The notes beneath the pieces are model-generated. The model saw nothing but the letters and a program-made list of their open reading frames with translations, made no database searches and was not told the DNA's origin. From positions 2,108,001-2,172,000 of the forward strand of contig NZ_CP048836.1 in the NCBI RefSeq assembly GCF_010983895.1: a stretch of DNA of 64,000 nt. Direction: 5' to 3'. The DNA is from Nitrogeniibacter mangrovi. GTDB taxonomy: Bacteria; Pseudomonadota; Gammaproteobacteria; Burkholderiales; Rhodocyclaceae. The first letter of the stretch is position 1. The number at the start of each line of letters is the position of its first letter. Position numbers and translations under genes: made by a program. This document shows positions 1-7,628 of this stretch, in pieces.

Positions 1-451
1 GGGTCTCGGGTGAGGGCACCACACTGAGGTTGCCGATCGCCAGCGTCGCCTGCAGCGCCCCCACACAGGCGGAGAAGGCGGCCGTGTCGCGGCTTTCGAT
101 GCTCAACGCGCTGCGCATGCGCCAGGCGCTGATGGTCCGGCTGTTCTTGGCATACACCGGCCAGGTGGCGGTCTGGGCCGTCTGCACCGTGACCGTCGGA
201 TAGCGTTTGGCCACGGCCAGGGCGTCGGCGATGCGCCGATTCACCTCGGCCGAGACCTGACGCGGATCGTCGCCGGTCGCTTCGGCATAGGCCTCGGCGC
301 GCGCCAGATCGTTGTCGGCCTCCGCCTGACCGTCGGCGGACAGGTTGACCGTGGGCAGCTCCTGCGCGCCGGCCCGGGTCGGCAGGGCCAACAGCAAGCA
401 AACCGCCAGCAGCGGCGCACACCAGCGGCAGACGTTGATCCGTGACAGCAT
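1..451 (-). CDS. SIMPL-domain (DUF541) secreted protein, 3' end beyond window
   Basis: Reading from an ATG at 451 towards position 1 gives about 150 open codons that run off the window, so the C-terminus is missing. Residues 1-29 form a signal peptide (basic start, then a Leu/Ala-rich core ending TRAGAQE). The mature part starts with LPTVNLSADGQAEA, the usual opening of SIMPL/DUF541 proteins, and continues with a helix-rich segment and a second strand containing TATWPVYAKN and ISAWRMR, also typical. SIMPL proteins are periplasmic or membrane-associated with poorly defined roles; no enzymatic function is implied. It is divergent from the EamA transporter gene at 602. Confidence 0.8.
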   Translation of the reverse strand, partial: MLSRINVCRWCAPLLAVCLLLALPTRAGAQELPTVNLSADGQAEADNDLARAEAYAEATGDDPRQVSAEVNRRIADALAVAKRYPTVTVQTAQTATWPVYAKNSRTISAWRMRSALSIESRDTAAFSACVGALQATLAIGNLSVVPSPET

Positions 452-601
452 GTCGATGGCACACCTGTTGAATTCGGGTAGCCCCTTATACCGGAACACG
501 GCCGCCACGGCGAGCTTTGCCATGTAAAGCGATGTGAATTGAGGTCGATTGACAGGGGTGGAGCACGCCACGAGAATCGACGCTTTCATGACGGATGGGC
601 C

Positions 602-1468
602 ATGACTCCACGAGCGCTCGGCGTGTTCCAGACGGCGGTGTCGGCCATCTGCTTCGGCGCCATGGCCATCCTGGCGCGCCACGCCTATGCCGAAGGCACC
701 GACGTGGTGGCGCTGCTGCTGGTGCGCTTCGGTCTGGCATCGGCCGTCATGGTGCCGACCCTCGCCGTGCGCGGCATCCGCTGGCCCCGCGGGCGCACCC
801 TGGTGATGCTGTGCCTCATGGGCGGGGTGGGCTACGTGAGTCAGTCCTATAGTTTCTTTACCGCCTTGCACTATGCCAGCGCGGCACTCGTCGCCCTGTT
901 GCTCTACCTGCATCCTGCGCTCGTTACCCTTGGTGCAGCGCTGCTCTATGGTCATCGGCTTACCCGAGTGCGCATTGCATGTGTCGTCGTCGCCCTCGTC
1001 GGCACCGGACTGGTCATCGGTGGTGACCTGAGCGGGCAGGCACTGGGCTATGGCTTCGGCCTTGCCGCCGCGTGCATCTACGCGCTCTACCTGCTCACCG
1101 GTCATCGGGTGTTGCAGCATGAAGCCCCCGAATCGGCAGCTGCCGTGGTGATGCTGTCGGCCACGACCGTGTTCGCTTTCGTCGCGCTTGCGCATCCACC
1201 GTCGTGGCCTGTCTCCGCCACCGGCTGGGCGGCATTGGTGACCATTTCACTGGTGTCCACCGTGGGCGCCATGCTGCTGCTGTTCTCCGGTGTCGCGCGA
1301 CTCGGGGCGGCAGACGCCTCCACCATCTCGACCCTCGAGCCGGTGGTCACGGCGGTGCTCGCCGCAGTGTTTCTCGGCGAATCGCTGGCTCCGGTGCAGT
1401 GCTTGGGCGGTGCGCTGGTGTTGGGCGCGGTGGTCGTACTCGGACGCTGGGGCGCCCCGCGCCGGTGA
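602..1468 (+). CDS. EamA/DMT-family transporter
   Basis: A 288-residue protein made almost entirely of hydrophobic helices, about ten membrane segments arranged as two EamA repeats. The start VFQTAVSAICFGAMAILAR and the second-repeat motif STLEPVVTAVLA are typical of the drug/metabolite transporter superfamily (RhaT/YdcZ-like inner-membrane exporters). The ATG at 602 is preferred because the hydrophobic first helix follows at once. An in-frame TTG at 539 would add 21 polar residues with no sign of function. Substrate is unknown. The gene stands alone, with a minus-strand terminator just beyond its 3' end. Confidence 0.85.
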   Translation: MTPRALGVFQTAVSAICFGAMAILARHAYAEGTDVVALLLVRFGLASAVMVPTLAVRGIRWPRGRTLVMLCLMGGVGYVSQSYSFFTALHYASAALVALLLYLHPALVTLGAALLYGHRLTRVRIACVVVALVGTGLVIGGDLSGQALGYGFGLAAACIYALYLLTGHRVLQHEAPESAAAVVMLSATTVFAFVALAHPPSWPVSATGWAALVTISLVSTVGAMLLLFSGVARLGAADASTISTLEPVVTAVLAAVFLGESLAPVQCLGGALVLGAVVVLGRWGAPRR

Positions 1469-1488
1469 GCCGGCCACAAAAAAGAAAA

Positions 1489-1511
1489 GGCGCGTACCGG
1501 TTGTACGCGCC
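1489..1511 (-). terminator. Rho-independent terminator after the gamma-carbonic-anhydrase-like gene
   Basis: A perfect 9-bp stem (GGCGCGTAC with GTACGCGCC) and 5-nt loop. Read on the minus strand the stem is followed by a T-rich run (the + strand shows CACAAAAAAGAAAA just before it), so it would stop transcription coming from the gene that ends at 1615. Confidence 0.75.
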
Positions 1512-1614
1512 AAGGAGACAATGTCTGGAGGAGTGTGGGCAAAGAGGCAGCCCACGCGATGCAGTCTAGGTGCCCACCGCTGCGCGCACCTTGACCTGGC
1601 GCAAGTCTTCGCCG

Positions 1615-2169
1615 CTATTCGGCGAGATAGCCGTTGGCCGAGGGCGCGTCGATGCGGCGCAGGCCGTCGCGGTGCTCGCTCAGATGGCGCACGTAGTTGG
1701 CGGCGCTGTCCATTTGCGCGGCGATCTCTTCTTCGGTGAGCTGGCGGATGATGCGCCCGGGCGAGCCGACCACCAGCGAGCCGTCCGGAATGTCACGCCC
1801 CTCGGGGATCAGCGCATTGGCGCCGATCAGGCAGTTGCGCCCGATGCGCGCGCCGTTGAGCACGATCGCGTTGATGCCGATCAGCGAGCCGTCGCCCACC
1901 TCGCAGCCGTGGAGCATGGCCATGTGGCCGATGGTGACGTTGCGACCGATGGTCAGCGGCACGCCGTCGTCGGTGTGCAGCACCGAGCCGTCCTGCACGT
2001 TGCTGTTGTCGCCGATGGTGATCGGGTCGTTGTCGCCGCGCAGCACGGCGCCGTACCAGATGCTGACGTTCTCACCGAGCACCACCCGTCCGGCCACGGT
2101 CGCGTTGTCCGCCACCCAGCTGCCCCGACCCAGTACCGGCACCCGAGTATCGAGCGCAAAGACTCCCAT
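1615..2169 (-). CDS. Gamma-carbonic-anhydrase-family hexapeptide-repeat protein (YrdA/PaaY-like)
   Basis: A 184-residue protein. Residues about 15-140 are hexapeptide repeats (V.G...IG pattern) that fold as a left-handed beta-helix trimer. Three candidate zinc histidines are visible: one in VLHTDDG and two in [10 protein letters not shown], the arrangement of the gamma-carbonic-anhydrase-like YrdA/CaiE/PaaY group. The C-terminal tail ([14 protein letters not shown] and following) is the usual helical extension. Such proteins bind zinc, but many lack measurable carbonic anhydrase activity and some act as thioesterases, so the reaction is uncertain. Transcribed alone, divergently from rlmJ. Confidence 0.88.
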   Translation of the reverse strand: MGVFALDTRVPVLGRGSWVADNATVAGRVVLGENVSIWYGAVLRGDNDPITIGDNSNVQDGSVLHTDDGVPLTIGRNVTIGHMAMLHGCEVGDGSLIGINAIVLNGARIGRNCLIGANALIPEGRDIPDGSLVVGSPGRIIRQLTEEEIAAQMDSAANYVRHLSEHRDGLRRIDAPSANGYLAE

Positions 2170-2375
2170 CCCTATACCTCACACCGTTCGCTGGACGTCT
2201 GTGCGTCCATGCTGCCATGTCTGGCCGCGAAAAAAAGCGCAATCATATCAATCGTATGGTGCAGTGCAAACTCTATTTGCAGGGCGCGGACGAGCGGTTC
2301 GCCCGATCCCGCCCCCGGTTCCTGCCTGCGGCGATGATACGATCTCGTTCTGTCCAACCCGGCAACACCGCGCCA

Positions 2376-3220
2376 ATGCTCAGCTATCGCCACGCTTTCC
2401 ATGCCGGCAATCATGCCGACGTCCTCAAGCACCTGGTGCTGGTCCAGGTGCTCGATTACTTCAACCGCAAGGGCGCCCCCTACTGGTACATCGACACCCA
2501 CGCCGGTGCCGGACAGTATGCCCTCGACAGCGCCCATGCGCGCAAGCTGGGCGAGGCCGAGGAGGGCGTCGTCCGCCTTGCCGGCGTCGCCGACGCGCCG
2601 CCCGCGGTTGCCCGTTATCTGGCCGTGAGCGGATTCGACCGCGCCGGATCGCGCCACTATCCCGGCTCCCCCGAGATCGCCCATCGGCTGATGCGCGCGA
2701 GCGACACGCTGCGCCTGTTCGAACTGCATCCGAGCGACGCCCGCTCCCTGACCGCCCATTTCGCCAGCGCCGGCAAGCGCGTGCAGGTCCGGGTCGAGGA
2801 CGGCTTCGCCGGGCTCAAGGCCAGCCTGCCGCCCCGAGCCGGCGCGCGGTGGTCCTGATCGATCCGTCGTACGAGATCAAGCACGACTACGACACCGTGG
2901 TCGCGGCCCTCGAGGATGCGCTCACCCGGTTCGCCACCGGCTGCTACCTGGTCTGGTATCCGGTGCTGGCCAACGGCGGTTCGCGCTCGCTGCCCCGGCG
3001 CCTGCAGGCGCTCGCCGGTGACGCCCACAGCTGGCTGCATGCCCGTCTCGACGTCACCCTGCCGGCCGCCGACGGCTTCGGCATGACCGGCAGTGGCATG
3101 TTCGTCGTCAATCCGCCGTACACCCTGCGCGATACCCTGGCGCAAGCGCTGCCCTGGCTGGTCGAGCGGCTCGGCACCCATGAGGGGGCCCGCTTCGAGC
3201 TCGACGGCCAGCAGCTGTGA
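2376..3220 (+). pseudogene. rlmJ: 23S rRNA (adenine2030-N6)-methyltransferase RlmJ, interrupted by a one-base frameshift
   Basis: The first part (from ATG 2376, MLSYRHAFHAGNHADVLKH) and second part (RRAVVLIDPSYE through to the TGA at 3220) are the two halves of RlmJ in different frames. The N-terminal signature, the THAGAG SAM-binding motif and the IDPSYE catalytic-type motif are all present. The span of 845 nt is one base short of 282 codons; RlmJ is about 280 residues. Adding one C to the CCCC run at 2832-2835 restores continuous reading as LPPPSRRAVVLIDPSYE. Without repair the product stops at 2858, losing the catalytic half. RlmJ methylates A2030 of 23S rRNA. A sequencing indel is the likeliest cause. 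Confidence 0.85.
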
Positions 3221-3230
3221 GAATCGCCCC

Positions 3231-3608
3231 ATGACCGTTTCTCAAGACACCCTCGAATTGCTGCGCGATCGGCTGCGCGACTTTGCCGAAGCACGCGACT
3301 GGACGCAGTTTCACACCCCCAAGAACCTGGCGATGGCCCTCGTCGGCGAAGCCGCCGAGGTGGTCGAGCACTTCCAGTGGCTCACGCCCGAGGCGTCCGC
3401 CGAGCTCGACGATGCGGATCGACAGGCGGTGTCCCATGAACTGGCGGACGTGCTGCTCTATCTGGTGCGCCTGGCCGACCGGCTCGACATCGACCTGCGC
3501 GCCGCGGCGCTGGAGAAGCTCGCGATCAACGCCGAACGCTATCCGGTGGATCGCGCCTACGGCCGCGCCGACAAATACACCCGACTGGGAACCGACGACG
3601 ATGACTGA
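3231..3608 (+). CDS. MazG-like nucleotide pyrophosphohydrolase
   Basis: A 125-residue all-alpha protein with the MazG-superfamily metal-binding pattern: GEAAEVVEHFQW (ExxE) around residues 39-46 and SHELADVLLYL (ExxD) around 67-75. The length and the N-terminal WTQFHTPKNLAMAL are typical of the RS21-C6/dCTPase-like subgroup, which hydrolyses non-canonical or excess (d)NTPs to monophosphates and pyrophosphate. It lies 10 nt after rlmJ and its last 8 bases overlap the crotonase start, so the three genes probably share a transcript. The exact nucleotide substrate cannot be read from sequence. Confidence 0.85.
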   Translation: MTVSQDTLELLRDRLRDFAEARDWTQFHTPKNLAMALVGEAAEVVEHFQWLTPEASAELDDADRQAVSHELADVLLYLVRLADRLDIDLRAAALEKLAINAERYPVDRAYGRADKYTRLGTDDDD

Positions 3609-4383
3609 TTTCCTCCTGACCGACCGCCATGAGGGCGTGGTGACGCTCACCCTCAACGCGCCGGAGACCCGCAACGCGCTGAGCTCACCGGCGCAGTGGG
3701 ACGCCATCGTCGACGCCTGCGCGCAGCTCGAGCACGACGACGACGTGCGTGCGGTGGTGCTCACCGGCGCCGGCTCCGCCTTCTGTGCCGGGGGCAACGT
3801 CAAGGACTTCCGCGACCGCAAGGGCCTGGCCGAGGGCGACGCCATGCAGGTCCGGGAGAACTATCGGCGCGGCATCCAGCGCATTCCGCTGGCCCTGTGG
3901 CAGCTCGACATCCCGACCATCGCGGCGGTCAACGGGCCGGCGGTGGGGGCGGGATGCGACCTGGCGTGCATGTGCGACCTGCGCGTGGCCGGCCGCTCGG
4001 CCCGCTTCGCGGAAAGCTTCGTCAAGCTCGGCCTGATTCCCGGCGACGGCGGCGCCTGGTGGCTGCAACGCGTGGTGGGCTACCAGCGCGCGGCGCTGAT
4101 GAGCCTGACCGGCGACATGATCGATGCGCAGACCGCACTCGACTGGGGCCTGGTGATGGCGGTGGTCGATGACGCCGACCTGCTGGCTCATGCGCAGAGC
4201 GTGGCCGCCCGCATCGCCGCCAACCCGGGGCCGGCGGTGCGCATGACCAAGCGCCTGCTGCGCGAGGCCCAGACCCAGCGGCTCGACAGCATCCTGCAAC
4301 TGGCCGCGGCCTACCAGGCGCTCACCCACGACAGCGACGACCACGCCGCGGCGGTCAATGCCTTCCTGTCCGCGCGCCGATAG
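3601..4383 (+). CDS. Enoyl-CoA hydratase/isomerase (crotonase) family protein
   Basis: A 260-residue crotonase fold. The two oxyanion-hole segments are clear: SAFCAGGNVKDF around residues 59-70 and NGPAVGAGCDL around 110-120. By eye against classical enoyl-CoA hydratases, the two catalytic glutamates appear replaced: the segment before LGLIPGDGG reads FAESFVK, and the second site reads AALMSLTG. Simple hydratase chemistry is therefore doubtful; isomerase, hydrolase or a degenerate role are alternatives. The start overlaps the upstream pyrophosphohydrolase gene by 8 nt. It converges with the ACT-domain gene, with 9 nt between stops. Confidence 0.85.
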   Translation: MTDFLLTDRHEGVVTLTLNAPETRNALSSPAQWDAIVDACAQLEHDDDVRAVVLTGAGSAFCAGGNVKDFRDRKGLAEGDAMQVRENYRRGIQRIPLALWQLDIPTIAAVNGPAVGAGCDLACMCDLRVAGRSARFAESFVKLGLIPGDGGAWWLQRVVGYQRAALMSLTGDMIDAQTALDWGLVMAVVDDADLLAHAQSVAARIAANPGPAVRMTKRLLREAQTQRLDSILQLAAAYQALTHDSDDHAAAVNAFLSARR

Positions 4384-4392
4384 GGCGCCGAC

Positions 4393-4917
4393 TCAGATGG
4401 AGACGACCTCGTCCAGCGAGATGTCCACGATCAGGTCGTTGGACAGGGCTTCCAGATCGGTTTTGAGGGCACCGGCGTCGAGGTCGCGATCGGCCTGCAG
4501 GCTGGCCCGGGCATGGAACAGCGTCTCGCCCGACATGGGCGCGCTCGAGGTGAGGGTGTTGAGCTCTTCCACGTTCACCCGGTGGCGTGCCAGCACCTGC
4601 GAGACTTCACGCACGATGCCGACCCGGTCCTGGCCCACCAGGGTCAGGTGCAGACGACGCGGGGCCGCACCACTTGCCGGCGGCGCGCCCGCCTGGGTGA
4701 CGTGCACCTTCAAGGCTTCCAGGCCTTCGAGTGCCTCGATCAGCGCCGCCGCTTCGGCATCGGCCACGTCGACGCGCAGAATGCCGGCGAACTTCCCCGC
4801 CAGTTGCGCCATGGACGACTCGAGCCAGTTGCCGCCCTGGTCGCTGATGAGACGCGACAGTTCGCCCACGAGGCCGGGGCGGTCGTCGCCGATGACGGTC
4901 AGTACGAGGCTTTTCAT
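4393..4917 (-). CDS. Tandem ACT-domain protein (GcvR-like)
   Basis: A 174-residue protein with two ACT domains, residues about 3-75 (LVLTVIGDDRPGLVGELSRL) and about 90-165 (LHLTLVGQDRVGIVREVSQVL). The DRxGLV-type turn binds small ligands such as amino acids in this fold. The layout matches the glycine cleavage system repressor GcvR family, which acts by protein-protein contact and has no DNA-binding domain. No gcv genes are nearby, so the partner is unknown. Start ATG 4917 was chosen because the first ACT strand begins immediately; longer in-frame upstream reading is low-complexity. Divergent from the DUF3301 gene. Confidence 0.82.
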   Translation of the reverse strand: MKSLVLTVIGDDRPGLVGELSRLISDQGGNWLESSMAQLAGKFAGILRVDVADAEAAALIEALEGLEALKVHVTQAGAPPASGAAPRRLHLTLVGQDRVGIVREVSQVLARHRVNVEELNTLTSSAPMSGETLFHARASLQADRDLDAGALKTDLEALSNDLIVDISLDEVVSI

Positions 4918-5031
4918 GCGATCACGCTCCAATGAATCCACGGGCCCGGCCGCACCGCGGCCGACCGGGGACGATGTCCTGTGTCCGATTGTAGGCCATG
5001 CGGACGGCGCCCGTCGCCTGCGGGAGGCGCC

Positions 5032-5382
5032 ATGATCACACCCTGGGATCTGCTGCCGTTCGCGCTGATCGGCCTGTTCGTCTGGTTCTGGATGGATTCG
5101 CTGAAGACGCGCGAGATCGCGCTGGCGGCGGCGCGCAAGGCCTGCGAGCGGGTCGGCCATCAGTTTCTCGACGAGACCGTGGCTACCGAACGCACCCGGC
5201 CGGCGCGCAACGCCGAAGGGCAGCTGTGCCTGCGCCGCGTCTATCGCTTCGAGTATTCGGACACCGGCGACAACCGGCACCGGGGCGCGGTGGTCATGCT
5301 CGGTCGCGCGGTCGATGTGGTGCAGATCGCCGGCATGCTGGAGCTGGTGACCTCGTCGCCGACGCGCTCACGACTCCACTGA
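5032..5382 (+). CDS. DUF3301 domain membrane-anchored protein
   Basis: A 116-residue protein with one N-terminal membrane helix (about residues 6-20, LLPFALIGLFVWFW), then AREKAC-type sequence (ALAAARKACERVGHQFLDETVA) and a beta-rich domain with RVYRFEYSDTGDNRHRG. These are hallmarks of DUF3301, a short inner-membrane family of unknown function in beta- and gammaproteobacteria. The 3' end overlaps the convergent phosphoesterase gene by 15 nt. Confidence 0.83.
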   Translation: MITPWDLLPFALIGLFVWFWMDSLKTREIALAAARKACERVGHQFLDETVATERTRPARNAEGQLCLRRVYRFEYSDTGDNRHRGAVVMLGRAVDVVQIAGMLELVTSSPTRSRLH

Positions 5383-6198
5383 AGCGGCGGCCGGCAGTGG
5401 CGCCGCCTGTTCCTCGTTGGCGTCCGTTTCGGGCTCCGGGCCGGGCAGGGCACGCGGGATCGCGTGGCCGATCCACTCGACCAGTTCGAGACGGCCGTCC
5501 ATGTGCTCGATGATACCGGTGCAGCTGTCGACCCAGTCACCGCAATTGACGTAGGTGATGCCGTCGATGTCCTTGATGGCGGCAGCGTGGATGTGGCCGC
5601 AGATCACTCCGTCGACACCGCGCTCGCGCACCGCATGGATCACCGAGTCCTCGAAATCGAAGATGAAGCTCACCGCGCTCTTGACCTTGCGCTTGGCATA
5701 ACCGGCCAGCGACCAGTAGCCGGGCCGGCCGAGGCGCCGTCGCAGGCGGGACAGGTAGGTGTTGATCCACACCAGGGTGTTGTAGGCGATGTCGCCGAGC
5801 ACCGCGACCCACTTGTGGTAGCGCGTCACCTGGTCGAATTCGTCGCCGTGCAGGAGCAGGAAGCGGCGCCCGTCGGCGGTGGTGTGCTCGACTTCGTTGA
5901 TGAGCTGGATGTCGCCGAAGGCAATGCCCGAGTATTCGCGCAGGGCTTCGTCATGGTTGCCCGGCACGAAGATCACCTGGCAACCCTTGCGCGCCCGCCG
6001 CAGGACCTTCTGGATCACCGTGTTCTGCGTCGGCGACCAGTGGATGCTGCGTTTCATCGCCCAGAAATCGACGATATCACCGACCAGGTAGAGATACTCC
6101 GACTCGTAGTGGCGCAGGAAATCGAGCAGGCGGTCGGCCTGGCAGCCACGCGTACCCAGATGGACGTCGGAGATGAAGATTGCGCGAACGTTTTGCAT
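5368..6198 (-). CDS. UDP-2,3-diacylglucosamine diphosphatase-like metallophosphoesterase
   Basis: A 276-residue calcineurin-like phosphoesterase. The two-metal motifs are in order: ISDVHLG (residues 9-15), GDIVDFW (40-46), GNHDEAL (around 80), a mid-protein LLLHGDEFD and CGHIHAA near residue 200. The sequence resembles the LpxH-like group that cleaves the pyrophosphate of UDP-2,3-diacylglucosamine to lipid X in lipid A synthesis, but it is longer than classical LpxH (about 240) and has an acidic Pro/Ala-rich tail. A role in lipid A or membrane lipid metabolism is likely but not proven. Confidence 0.8.
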   Translation of the reverse strand: MQNVRAIFISDVHLGTRGCQADRLLDFLRHYESEYLYLVGDIVDFWAMKRSIHWSPTQNTVIQKVLRRARKGCQVIFVPGNHDEALREYSGIAFGDIQLINEVEHTTADGRRFLLLHGDEFDQVTRYHKWVAVLGDIAYNTLVWINTYLSRLRRRLGRPGYWSLAGYAKRKVKSAVSFIFDFEDSVIHAVRERGVDGVICGHIHAAAIKDIDGITYVNCGDWVDSCTGIIEHMDGRLELVEWIGHAIPRALPGPEPETDANEEQAAPLPAAASVES

Positions 6199-6287
6199 GC
6201 AGCGTCACGGTCAGAGCCTGAACGGCGACAAGGCTAGTGACTGTGTGTGACAGCGCCGTGACGTTGTAACAATCGTGCCGGCAGGCC

Positions 6288-7490
6288 TCAGAGCGCCTGC
6301 GCGGCGGCATGCCCCGAGGCCCAGGCCCACTGGAAGTTATAGCCGCCCAGATGGCCGGTCACGTCCACCACCTCGCCGATGAAATACAGGCCGGGCCGGG
6401 CGGTGGCCGCCATGGTCTTGGACGACAGCGCACGGGTGTCGACGCCGCCCAGGGTTACCTCCGCCTTGGCGAAACCCTGCGTGCCCGAGGGCGTCAGCGC
6501 CCAGTGGGACAGCGCCTGCGCCAACGCCTGGCGTTCCCGTTCGCTCATCTGCGCCAGGGCGCGCTCGGCACCCTGAAGCTGCGCCCAGGCGCGGGCGAAA
6601 CGCCGCGGCAGGCGCTCGGCAAGCAGGTTGCCGGGCAGGGCGTTGCTGTTGGCATGGGCGTCGAGCCAGGCGTCGGCATCGTCGCCGGCGAACAGGTCGA
6701 GCACCACCGGCTCGGGATGGCCCGCGGCACAGGCGGCCTGCCAGTAGCTGGAGATCTGCAGGATCGCCGGCCCCGACAAGCCCTTGTGCGTGACCAGCGC
6801 CTGTTCGCGGAAGCGCCCGTCGCCGCAGCGCGCCTCCACCGTGAACGCGACGCCGGCCAGCGGTGCCAGCGCATCGAGCGTGGCGCGATCGAGGGTGAGC
6901 GGCACCAGCGCCGGGCGGGGCGTCACCACGGGGATGTCGAACTGGTGTGCGATGCGGTAGCCGAAATCGGTGGCGCCGATCTTGGGGATGGACAGCCCGC
7001 CGGTGGCGATGACGAGGCTCGGCGCGTCGAATTCGCCCCGATCGGTGCGCACCCGGTAGCCGGCCGCCGCCTCGTGGGCGACGTCGAGCACCCGGGCCGG
7101 CTGGGCCCAGTGCACCTGACCGTCGGCGCATTCGCGCTCGAGCATCTCGATGATCTGGGCGCTGCTCTCGTCGCAGAACAGCTGGCCGAGGGTCTTCTCG
7201 TGATAGCGGATGCCGTGGCGCTGCACCAGGGCGATGAAATCCTGTGGGGTGTAGCGCGCCAGCGCCGAGCGGCAGAAATGCGGGTTGGACGACAGAAAGT
7301 TGGCCGCGGAGACGTTCAGGTTGGTGAAGTTGCACCGCCCGCCGCCGGAGATGCGGATCTTCTCGGCGCGCTTTTCCGCGTGATCGACGAGCACCACCCG
7401 GCGGCCGCGCTGACCGGCCTGGGCGGCACACATCATCCCTGCCGCACCGGCGCCGATGACGATCACGTCGACACTCTGATTGAAACCCAT
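6288..7490 (-). CDS. HI0933/YhiN-family FAD-dependent oxidoreductase
   Basis: A 400-residue flavoprotein. The N-terminal dinucleotide fold VIVIGAGAAGMMCAAQAG (residues 9-26) binds FAD, followed by the family hallmark RISGGGRCNFTN around residue 50. ATGGLSIPKIGATDFGY lies mid-protein, and the C-terminal GEVVDVTGHLGGYNFQWAWASG is diagnostic for the YhiN/BaiN group. Members are often annotated aminoacetone oxidase or BaiN-like; the physiological substrate is generally unknown. Start ATG 7490 places the FAD motif close to the N-terminus. Divergent from the DUF748 gene, 138 nt apart. Confidence 0.88.
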   Translation of the reverse strand: MGFNQSVDVIVIGAGAAGMMCAAQAGQRGRRVVLVDHAEKRAEKIRISGGGRCNFTNLNVSAANFLSSNPHFCRSALARYTPQDFIALVQRHGIRYHEKTLGQLFCDESSAQIIEMLERECADGQVHWAQPARVLDVAHEAAAGYRVRTDRGEFDAPSLVIATGGLSIPKIGATDFGYRIAHQFDIPVVTPRPALVPLTLDRATLDALAPLAGVAFTVEARCGDGRFREQALVTHKGLSGPAILQISSYWQAACAAGHPEPVVLDLFAGDDADAWLDAHANSNALPGNLLAERLPRRFARAWAQLQGAERALAQMSERERQALAQALSHWALTPSGTQGFAKAEVTLGGVDTRALSSKTMAATARPGLYFIGEVVDVTGHLGGYNFQWAWASGHAAAQAL

Positions 7491-7628
7491 GGGAACGCCG
7501 GCGGTCTGGGAGAAAGGGACGCAATTCTCTCCCGGGGGATGCGCCGCGGGCAACCGCCACGTCGGTGCGGCGCCGTGTTCACACCACCCGGGGGCGCTGA
7601 TAAGCTGAAGAACAAAGGAGACCGCGCC

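Noticed and set aside
6309-7628. Plus-strand upstream extension of the DUF748 frame
   Set aside because: It is antisense to the flavoprotein gene and lacks domains. The membrane anchor of DUF748 begins just after ATG 7629.
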